Shown here: one piece after another, positions 1-6,398 of the stretch
Layout: every line of letters starts with the position of its first letter
Numbering within the stretch: the first letter of the stretch is position 1
DNA from: AM-0621 sp964386705
GTDB taxonomy: Bacteria; Planctomycetota; Planctomycetia; Planctomycetales; Planctomycetaceae
Assembly: GCA_964386705.1 (NCBI GenBank)
Contig: CAYLTY010000114.1
Location: forward strand, 1 to 25,167
Direction of reading: 5' to 3'
Length of the DNA: 25,167 bases
Notes under the pieces: generated by a model
What the model was told of the DNA's origin: nothing
Seen by the model: the letters and a program-made list of their open reading frames with translations, nothing else
Database searches by the model: none
Made by a program: the position numbers and the translations under genes

Positions 1-153
1 CTTGCTCATATCCACTCGCACGTCACCGTTGAGGAATGAAACGCGGCCCTGCTCAGGGAAATCGGGTGAATTCAGCCAATTGCGAAACGATGCCTGATCC
101 ACAACGTGGTTGGGAACATGGACTCGCGCTTCGTCGATGATGAGTGTGTGCAT
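1..153 (-). CDS. Uma2 family (DUF820) protein, N-terminal part only
   Basis: The first 51 codons are present and the frame runs off the left edge. The translation opens MHTLIIDEARVHVPNHVVDQ, continues with a short SFRNWLNSPDFPEQGR stretch, then a SFLNGDVRVDMS motif. That pattern of an aromatic helix, 'S-x-x-FPE-x-GR', and 'F/YLxGxVxVDMS' is the N-terminus I know from planctomycete Uma2 proteins, which have a PD-(D/E)XK nuclease-like fold. The catalytic core lies outside the window, so activity cannot be judged. The start is the only ATG that fits. No good Shine-Dalgarno is visible before it. It lies 74 bp downstream of the protease gene on the same strand, so co-transcription is possible. The family often occurs in many copies per genome with unknown role. 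Confidence 0.72.
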   Translation of the reverse strand, partial: MHTLIIDEARVHVPNHVVDQASFRNWLNSPDFPEQGRVSFLNGDVRVDMSK

Positions 154-227
154 GCTGGAATCTGGACGTACGAAGCGAGAACTCGGCGACCCCGACGGAT
201 CGCGGGAAGATCAGTTCAGTCTCAACA

Positions 228-2003
228 TTACTTGGCATCCGCTGCGGTGCGAATACCGAACTTCTCGACGTTGATCATCAGGTAGTCGCGGGCGCCGCTG
301 CGAACCAGGATCTTGCTCGGGAAGAAGCGGCCATCGGCTTCGCTCATGGTCGCGAAGAAGACTTCGCACTCGTCGAGGTCTTCGGCCAACTGGCTCGAAA
401 AACCGACCAGCGACGGCGACTGACGGCTGAAGTACCAGCGCGTCTCGACGCCGTTGACGGTCGTCACCAGCACATCCACTGTCTGGCCAGTCAGGCTGAG
501 TGGTTCGCTGCCGAGGTAGTAGTATTCTGAGAATCCGGCCTCGCCCTTGGTGAGCAGCAGGCGCAACTGGTGCATCGCGACGAGCAGACCGCCGCTGCCC
601 GGTGGTTCGTCGGCGAAATCGCTGCCGTCGAGTGCCTGATAGTACGGGTCGGTGCCCAATTCGAGGCCCAGCGCTTTGTCAGACAATGTGAACTTTACCG
701 AGTCCTTGATGCCGGACTTGCCAGTGATCAGCCACGGTCCTGTGAGTTTCGAATAGTCGCCCCAGGCAGCGATCAGCGGCTTCAGACGCTTCTGCTCTTC
801 CAGATTGAAGTACCAGTTCGCGAAGCCCGGCTTTTCCGCGAACATGTGCTTGTAAGCCTCTGGTGGCTTGGCCTCGGCTTCAGCATGTGGATCTTGTTGA
901 GGTTGGGGCTGCGGCTGAGGTTCCTCTTTGGGCTTCTCACCGTCTTTGGGTTTGGGAGTGTTGGGCTTCGGACGCTGAGCCGGCTTCTTCTCCTTCGGCA
1001 TCAGCTCGGACTTCGTATGCACGCCACGCAACCGTGCTTGAATCTCGGTCTTCTGTTCATCGCGACGGTACGTGATGGGCAGCCGCCAGCCCTTCGGGTA
1101 GATGCCGAGGATGTTCTTGAACTGATTGACCGATCGAATCGGGCGACCGGCAAAGAGCACAATTTCGTCATCGAGTCGTAAGCCGCGACGGTAGGCCTCG
1201 GATGTTTCGAGGATGCTGGCCACAACCACTCGACCATCAGGCGTCGTCTGCACTGTCGCGCCGAGTGTGGCGTGGTCGACGACGGCCCCCGAACGCAGGT
1301 GATCCAGAAAGTGCTTGATCTGATTGATCGAGATCGCGTAACCGGCGCCTGAGTTCACTCGTCCGCGCTTCTCGAACGAGCCGCGGCCATTGATGCCGAT
1401 CAACTCGCCCTGATCGCTGAACAGCGGGCCGCCCGAGTTGCCCGGATTGATCGATGAATCGACCTGAATGCAGTCCGTGTATTCCAGAAACGACCCGGCC
1501 GGGTACTGATAGCGATGCACGCCGCTGACGATGCCGTAGGTCACGGTTGGAACAAAGTCCGTCGCCAGCAGGAAGGGATTGCCCATCGCATAGGCCCAAT
1601 CTCCGACCTTCACCTGATCGCTGTCACCCATCTTCGCGACGGGAAAGTCATTACGTCCGAGCAGCTTCACAAGGGCGACGTCACCGGTGGGATCAATACC
1701 GACAATGACGGCGTCGTACAGCACACCGTCGTTCAGCCCGCACTTCATGAAGTTGCCGGCGCCGCTGGTCACGTGAAAGTTCGATAACGCATAACCATCC
1801 GGAGTAATCAGAACGCCTGAACCGCCGCCGTTACCGCCTGCTCCGAAGATGGCGACCACACTCGGAGCCACCTTCTTCACGACCTCGATACGCCGCTGTT
1901 GAGCTTCGAGCACCACAGGATCGACCGCCCAGCAAAGATTGCCGACGGCCAGCAACGCGGCGCACGACATCAGTCGCAGAGTGGTGCGGTTCATCACAGA
2001 CAT
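228..2003 (-). CDS. HtrA/DegP-like secreted serine protease with PDZ domain and extra C-terminal domain
   Basis: This 591-aa protein has a signal peptide (about 1-26, ending CWA) and then a trypsin-like domain of the S1C type. The triad reads His77 (SNFHVT), Asp108 (PTGDVALVKL) and Ser190 (NPGNSGGPLF), all intact. A PDZ-like region follows (about 240-330, with a GLRLDDEIVLFAGRPI segment). A Lys/Pro/Gln-rich linker spans roughly 335-385. The last 200 residues form a further domain that standard DegP lacks; its end ('FFPSKILVRSGARDYLMINV') resembles LolA-like beta-sheet modules, but I cannot assign it. It is expected in the periplasm or cell envelope in protein quality control. The first ATG is preferred because AAGGA lies about 8 nt upstream; an internal ATG at codon 4 is possible. 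Family assignment is firm, the substrate unknown. Confidence 0.9.
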   Translation of the reverse strand: MSVMNRTTLRLMSCAALLAVGNLCWAVDPVVLEAQQRRIEVVKKVAPSVVAIFGAGGNGGGSGVLITPDGYALSNFHVTSGAGNFMKCGLNDGVLYDAVIVGIDPTGDVALVKLLGRNDFPVAKMGDSDQVKVGDWAYAMGNPFLLATDFVPTVTYGIVSGVHRYQYPAGSFLEYTDCIQVDSSINPGNSGGPLFSDQGELIGINGRGSFEKRGRVNSGAGYAISINQIKHFLDHLRSGAVVDHATLGATVQTTPDGRVVVASILETSEAYRRGLRLDDEIVLFAGRPIRSVNQFKNILGIYPKGWRLPITYRRDEQKTEIQARLRGVHTKSELMPKEKKPAQRPKPNTPKPKDGEKPKEEPQPQPQPQQDPHAEAEAKPPEAYKHMFAEKPGFANWYFNLEEQKRLKPLIAAWGDYSKLTGPWLITGKSGIKDSVKFTLSDKALGLELGTDPYYQALDGSDFADEPPGSGGLLVAMHQLRLLLTKGEAGFSEYYYLGSEPLSLTGQTVDVLVTTVNGVETRWYFSRQSPSLVGFSSQLAEDLDECEVFFATMSEADGRFFPSKILVRSGARDYLMINVEKFGIRTAADAK

Positions 2004-2096
2004 GATGGAAGTTCCTTCGGACGGAATGCGATCAACAACCTGCAGGTCTCAGTTGAAGCAACGGTCAGAATTTACCGATTTGCGAACTGATTTCTT

Positions 2097-2134
2097 TATC
2101 TCCCCTCGCCCCGGTATTGCCGGGGCAAGGGGAG
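2097..2134. repeat. Intergenic palindrome (REP-like element, copy 1)
   Basis: CTCCCCT-c-GCCCCGG pairs with CCGGGGC-a-AGGGGAG around a TATTG loop, giving a 14-bp stem with one mismatch. There is no T-run on either side, so it is not a classical terminator. The left flank TATCTCCCCTCGCCCC (2097-2112) is identical to bases 21780-21795, where a second palindrome lies between other genes. This marks a dispersed element rather than a local hairpin. Confidence 0.7.
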
Positions 2135-2161
2135 CTAACTCTCCAACTGTTGTCGAATCAC

Positions 2162-3487
2162 TTACTCCTCAATGCGATACAAGTGAGTGTCGGTTCTCAG
2201 AAAGAGCGCTTTGCCAGCGACGGCTGGTGAAGCCATGAAGCCGCCTTCGAGCTGATTCACTGCCAGTTCTTTGTACTGGCGGCTGGGCGCGATGACCGTT
2301 GTTTTTCCTTCCTGGCTGCAAAAATAGATGCGGCCATCGACGTGAATCGGCGACGCCGAATACTGCCCCGGCATGCGTTCGCGCCAGCGTTCCTCTTTGG
2401 TCTTTGCGTCCAGACACACGGCCACGCCCTTGTCGTTGACGAAGTAGATCTCGTCGCCAACGAGGATCAACGACGGTTTCTGCGGCACCGCGACATCGTG
2501 CTTCCAAGCCACGTGCGATTCCGTAACGTCGCCCGAGCCATCCAGCTTCACGGCCAGCAGCCGCGACTGCATGTAGCTGGTTGCAACATAGACCATGCCG
2601 TGACCAATGATCGGCCGCGGCACGGTCGAGAACCCCAGTTGGCCGTAGCTGGCCTTCCAGATCTCGCGACCGCTGATTGCGTCGTAGCCATAGACCCAGT
2701 TGGCTCCCGGCGAGATCACCTGCATGCCCGTCGAACCCTCGGCCAGCACCGGCGTGCAGAAGGCTTTCTGCATGTCGGGCCGATCGTCCATTTTGCCAGA
2801 CCGCTTGGTCGCCCAGGCGGTCTTGCCGGTTTCCTTATCGATGGCCACGACGAACTGCTTGTCGGTCCCGTCAAAGTTCATGAACAGGAATTTGCCCCAA
2901 CTGACGGGCGAACTGCCCGGTCCGGTCTGGTGATCGATCTGATGTTCGGTGCTTTGCCAAAGCACCTTCGCCGTCTTCGCATCGAGGGCAAACGTACCGT
3001 AGCTGCCGAAGTGACAATAGACCCGGTCGTTCTCCAGGACCGCTGTGGGCGACGCAAAGCTATTCAGAGAATGGACCGGCTGTGGTTCGTCGACCTTCGC
3101 CAGTTCGATGTCATGCAGCACCTTGCCGGAATCACGGTCGATGCAGATAGCTCGCAACGAAACCGGCCCCGCGACATCCAGACCTTGCGAGTTTTTCAGC
3201 TTGGCCAGCCGCTCCTTCTTCTCCTCGGCGGTGAGGGCCGTCTCGACAGCGGTCGTGACCCAGATCTGGTTATCAGAAATCACCGGCGACGAATGCCCTT
3301 TGCCGGGAATCGCAGCCTTCCACTTGACGTTCTGAGTTTCGCTCCAAGTCAACGGCACGCCGACGGCTTTGGCATGTCCCGATCCTTCAGGACCGCGGAA
3401 CTGCGGCCACTCGTCTTTAGCGACGGCCATCGAACCAGCGACCAGAACAACTCCAAACAACGAACTTCGCAACAAGGCGGGCAGCAT
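2162..3487 (-). CDS. Secreted PQQ-binding-like beta-propeller repeat protein
   Basis: This 441-aa protein has a signal peptide (about 1-23, ending AVA) and then WPQFRGPEGSG, the typical opening of planctomycete PQQ-like propeller proteins related in fold to BamB. At least four blade motifs are visible: LDAKTAKVLW, IDKETGKTAW, YDAISGREIW and LDAKTKEERW. The remaining length fits a seven- or eight-bladed propeller filling the protein. It probably sits in the periplasm as a binding or scaffold protein. Nothing seen supports dehydrogenase activity, and whether PQQ is bound is unknown. GGAG lies about 9 nt before the ATG and supports the start. The genes on both sides run the same way, with gaps of 158 and 112 bp, so it may be transcribed alone. 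Confidence 0.88.
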   Translation of the reverse strand: MLPALLRSSLFGVVLVAGSMAVAKDEWPQFRGPEGSGHAKAVGVPLTWSETQNVKWKAAIPGKGHSSPVISDNQIWVTTAVETALTAEEKKERLAKLKNSQGLDVAGPVSLRAICIDRDSGKVLHDIELAKVDEPQPVHSLNSFASPTAVLENDRVYCHFGSYGTFALDAKTAKVLWQSTEHQIDHQTGPGSSPVSWGKFLFMNFDGTDKQFVVAIDKETGKTAWATKRSGKMDDRPDMQKAFCTPVLAEGSTGMQVISPGANWVYGYDAISGREIWKASYGQLGFSTVPRPIIGHGMVYVATSYMQSRLLAVKLDGSGDVTESHVAWKHDVAVPQKPSLILVGDEIYFVNDKGVAVCLDAKTKEERWRERMPGQYSASPIHVDGRIYFCSQEGKTTVIAPSRQYKELAVNQLEGGFMASPAVAGKALFLRTDTHLYRIEE

Positions 3488-3599
3488 GAGGCGGGACTCC
3501 GAGACTCCGGCGGAAAATTTACGGCGCGGTTGCTGAAATCAGCGTGCGCAGAGTGTCTCGGAGAAGTGGTCCCTCGGCAACGTGGGTAGCGCCGGCAAA

Positions 3600-4262
3600 T
3601 CAACTTCCGGGCAGATAGTTGTCGCAGGCCGTCTTCATGAATTCGGCGACTTCACGCGGGTGTGACACCGGCAGCGTGTGACCTCCTCCGGCAACAACCC
3701 GATCGGGCGAGAGAAACCGAATCGGAAATGTTTCGTCGAGATCTCCGTGAAGTTGGAGCAGACGAAATGGGAGCGGCCGGTTACTCGGCCGCCAACTCAA
3801 CACGGCGGATGCTGCCCAGCGGTACCACGCGCCGGACGAACCGTTCAGCTTCCGCAGCCGGACTGTCGAGGCCGTCCGCACCTTGCGAGGTACCCGGTCA
3901 GCGAACGTTCCTATGCCGCGCAAACCGAGTTCGATGCTGCTGCCCGGAATGATTCTGAGCATGCGGAACCACGGCGGTAGTTCGCGCGGATGGCGGATAC
4001 TGGAGATCAACACACAGGCCCGCACCGGCATACGCCAAGCCAACTCTTGAGCAACGATTCCGCCAAAAGAGACGCCAGCGACGATGCACGGCTCCGTCTG
4101 ATCGAGTGAGTTCGCCAGCCGCGCAGCGTAGTCCGTCAACGGTTCACGTGACTTAGGAGCAATCCAGTCGATGACCTGAGCGTCTGGCAACAGGGGTTGC
4201 ACATTCCGAAAGAGATCATCGTTCGGAGTCATTCCGGGCAGCAGCAGAATTCGCGTGGCCAT
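3600..4262 (-). CDS. Alpha/beta-hydrolase fold protein
   Basis: This 220-aa protein has no signal peptide and is likely cytoplasmic. It starts with a beta strand and LLLPGM, the oxyanion-hole region of alpha/beta hydrolases. The nucleophile elbow is GVSFGG with Ser65. The probable acid is Asp174 or Asp176 (LHGDLDETFP), and the general base is His195 (GGGHTLPVSHP). The order Ser-Asp-His and the short length match small esterase/lipase-like members with a minimal cap. The substrate cannot be read from sequence. The gene is bounded on both sides by gaps over 100 bp, and the terminator-like hairpin at 4335-4370 isolates it from the gene upstream. It is probably an independent unit. Confidence 0.82.
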   Translation of the reverse strand: MATRILLLPGMTPNDDLFRNVQPLLPDAQVIDWIAPKSREPLTDYAARLANSLDQTEPCIVAGVSFGGIVAQELAWRMPVRACVLISSIRHPRELPPWFRMLRIIPGSSIELGLRGIGTFADRVPRKVRTASTVRLRKLNGSSGAWYRWAASAVLSWRPSNRPLPFRLLQLHGDLDETFPIRFLSPDRVVAGGGHTLPVSHPREVAEFMKTACDNYLPGS

Positions 4263-4334
4263 GCTGCACTCAGCTTAGTTCGCGGGATTGCCAAACCGCA
4301 GGATTCGTTTCGAGCGTTGCAAAGAATCAACGTA

Positions 4335-4370
4335 CAAAAAAGAAAAAGGCACCGGGCTGAAGCCGGTGCC
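4335..4370 (-). terminator. Rho-independent terminator after the Cys-rich envelope protein gene
   Basis: Read on the minus strand, GGCACCGG pairs perfectly with CCGGTGCC around a 7-nt loop, followed by TTTTTCTTTTTT. It lies about 195 bp downstream of the stop codon at 4565, so the transcript would have a long 3' tail containing the 15-bp hairpin at 4386-4422. Confidence 0.85.
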
Positions 4371-4385
4371 TGAGGGGAGGGAGAC

Positions 4386-4422
4386 TCCCGCGAGCCCAGT
4401 GGGAGGGACTGGGCTCGCGGGA
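4386..4422. repeat. Perfect 15-bp inverted repeat in a purine-rich 3' region
   Basis: TCCCGCGAGCCCAGT and its exact reverse complement are separated by GGGAGGG. No T-run follows on either strand, so it is not a terminator by itself. It sits in a 302-bp non-coding stretch (4263-4564) whose plus strand is strongly purine-rich (GGGAGG, GAGAGAG runs). Besides this hairpin and the terminator at 4335-4370 I see nothing else there. Confidence 0.7.
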
Positions 4423-4564
4423 CACGCAAGGGAGGGAGGAAGGGAGACGAGACAGGCGAAGAGAGAGACTCTTCAAGGGTTTGCGACTGGGAGACAGCCG
4501 CGGGAGGGGTAACCGAAAGCAGAGGTCTTAAGGTGGAGGAGGGGAGACCTCTCAAGCTGCAGAA

Positions 4565-5716
4565 CTAGCGAGTCGAGGCAATCGCCGTTGCGGCGGGCAA
4601 CAGCAGAGGAGTGCGATCTTCAGAAGCAGTCGCGGTGTTGGTGGCTCGCCATCCGCCGACGCGAGCGATCGCGCTGGCCTGCTTCGAGCTGGGACCGACG
4701 GGCACGAACAGAGACTTCGTGTCGCGGTGACCGAATTCACGACTCGACGAGCTGTCGAGTGAACCGCTGCGAGGAGCTGCTTCACGCGGACGAACCGGTG
4801 TCACAGGACGATCATCGAACGCATCGTCAGACGCGCGGTTCGCGGCTCGGGTAGGCGTGCTGCTGGATCGCGAGCTGATCGGATCAGCGGTCGGAGCGAG
4901 ACTCAAGCGTGAGCTTGGAGCCATCGGAGCCGAGCTGATGACCGTTGCTCCGGCAGGAGCGTAGGTCCAGGCGGTCTGAGTTCCGGTCGAAACCGTCTTC
5001 ATGACCGTGATCGGCTTCAGAGCAACGACTTCGTGCTCTTCCCAACGCACCTTATTGATCGCCACTTTGCGAGTGGTGGTCTCGGGCACGTACTTGGTGA
5101 CTTGATAAGACTGCTTCTGCACACAGGTCTGAGCAACTTTGCGAGTGACCGGCACTTGCGAAACGCAAGTTTGTGGCACCCATTCGCGGCTCGCGACCAT
5201 GTTTGGCGTGAACGCCTTGCGGACCGAATAGGCCGAGCGGTTCATGAAGCCGAAGACGTCGTTGCGAGGATCGTACTCGCAGGCCGAGACCTTCTTATTG
5301 CAATGATAGTTCGTGACCCAGTGGCCCGACTGCTTCTGGACCGTCTGGTATTCGACGACGTCCTGATAGCTCGTTACCGGCACATCGACCGTGCGGGTTT
5401 CGACAACGGGGCGGTAGGTCGTGCAGGGCTCGTCGACATAAGCCACCTCAGTGACCGGACGACGAACTCGTTCACGAGTCTGCTGATACTCAGTCACGGC
5501 CACCTGCTGGAAGCACTGCTGAGTCACCGGAATCGCCTGCATGGCGGGCCGGCAAGAGTTGCATGAGGAGACAGGGGCATAAGCGACGGGACGCGGTGCA
5601 GGAGAGGAGCAACCGCAGGAAGAGCTCGGCCCCCATTGCGCCAGGGCCGCTGTCGCGGATGCCACAACTGAGGCACCTGCAAGCGCACGGAGAGCGCAGC
5701 GGAAGTGTGGGAACAT
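4565..5716 (-). CDS. Secreted Cys-rich, Tyr/Val/Thr-repeat envelope protein (possible YTV-type wall protein)
   Basis: This 383-aa protein has an N-terminal signal (about 1-26, ATAALAQ). The middle (about 60-250) is made of short imperfect repeats rich in Val, Thr, Tyr and Gln, such as VTEYQQT, PVTEVAYV, TYRPVVETRTV, PVTSYQDVVEYQTV and SYQVTKYVPETTTRKV. Ten cysteines lie in the mature part (34, 36, 52, 55, 68, 98, 139, 146, 184, 198). The last 120 residues are Ser/Pro/Arg-rich and of low complexity. Planctomycete walls are reported to contain Cys-rich proteins with a Tyr-Thr-Val repeat domain; this one looks similar, but I am inferring the link. The start has GGAAGGA 5 nt upstream. A perfect 9-bp palindrome lies about 93 bp upstream and a terminator follows. 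A structural role is most likely; no enzyme motif is seen. Confidence 0.75.
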   Translation of the reverse strand: MFPHFRCALRALAGASVVASATAALAQWGPSSSCGCSSPAPRPVAYAPVSSCNSCRPAMQAIPVTQQCFQQVAVTEYQQTRERVRRPVTEVAYVDEPCTTYRPVVETRTVDVPVTSYQDVVEYQTVQKQSGHWVTNYHCNKKVSACEYDPRNDVFGFMNRSAYSVRKAFTPNMVASREWVPQTCVSQVPVTRKVAQTCVQKQSYQVTKYVPETTTRKVAINKVRWEEHEVVALKPITVMKTVSTGTQTAWTYAPAGATVISSAPMAPSSRLSLAPTADPISSRSSSTPTRAANRASDDAFDDRPVTPVRPREAAPRSGSLDSSSSREFGHRDTKSLFVPVGPSSKQASAIARVGGWRATNTATASEDRTPLLLPAATAIASTR

Positions 5717-5808
5717 GAGGATCCTTCCTAACCTTCAATGAGAGGAGATCACAAAGACGTGCCGTGATGAGGCGGGTCTGACGAACTGGTGTGGCCGGAA
5801 TCGAGCTT

Positions 5809-5828
5809 GATGATTGGGACCAATCATC
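5809..5828. promoter_or_regulatory. Perfect palindrome upstream of the envelope protein gene, candidate operator
   Basis: GATGATTGG-GA-CCAATCATC has 9-bp perfect arms around 2 bp. It lies about 93 bp before the ATG at 5716 (minus strand), a plausible position for a dimeric regulator site. The spacing is too short for a stable RNA hairpin loop, which favours a DNA-binding site. No regulator gene lies nearby. Confidence 0.45.
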
Positions 5829-6331
5829 GGAACAGCTCTGAGGGGTGATCCCGCCGCGATAACGATTTGCTGTTGACTGCGCGTCGTTCAGACAGATGTC
5901 AGATGGCTGGCAAGAGGTTTTGCAATCAGTTTTGAAATGGCGAGCCGAACGGCCTTGAGGAGAGTCATTTCACCACTGTTTGCGAACTGTCGGAATGAGC
6001 TGCGAAGCTTGCAATTTCACAGTCGCGAGCGGCTGTTTGCTGCGTGCGTCGAGCGTGGGGGATATGTACGGGCCACCCGATTTTTCCGGCAACACCTTGT
6101 TCTCTCGCAATGCCTCGGGATTGCAAATTTGACAACGGATTCTTGAGTTTCATTCAAGTCCCGACATCAAACCGCCGACAGCGGGCATAGCTTGCAAGAA
6201 TTACAGCTTCGTTGTTTTGCCTCAAAAGCAAGCTGTTTTATGCATTCTTCAGAGGTGGCGGGCAGTCTGGGGTTACGCGGTGCGAATGTTTTCGAGTGGC
6301 GAAGAAGGCCTTGAGCCGGTCGAGTCCGCGC
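5829..6331. other. Long non-coding stretch, no gene recognised
   Basis: This is the main part of a 682-bp gap between two minus-strand genes. Short open frames exist on both strands, but none has a credible ribosome site or recognisable protein. It is somewhat richer in A/T than its surroundings. A TTGACA hexamer occurs near 6127, but I find no convincing -10 box at the right distance. An untranslated RNA or a long 5' leader cannot be excluded. Confidence 0.4.
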
Positions 6332-6370
6332 AAAGAAAAACCGTCCGGCAGGCAACCTGCAGGACGGTTT
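6332..6370 (-). terminator. Rho-independent terminator after the DUF4175-like gene
   Basis: On the minus strand AAACCGTCC-t-GCAGG pairs with CCTGC-c-GGACGGTTT (one mismatched pair, 3-nt loop), and the arm ends in TTTTTCTTT. It begins about 29 bp after the stop codon at 6399, the usual position. Confidence 0.88.
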
Positions 6371-6398
6371 GATGAGTTCTGAATTGGCAATCCTCGGC

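Noticed and set aside
2097..2134. Terminator for the PQQ-like gene
   Set aside because: The stem is strong but no T-run follows on the minus strand, and the shared 16-mer argues for a repeat.
2342..3589. A 415-codon open frame on the plus strand
   Set aside because: It is antisense to the PQQ-like gene, has no ribosome site or family likeness, and is Arg/His/Leu-rich as expected for a shadow of a G+C-rich gene.
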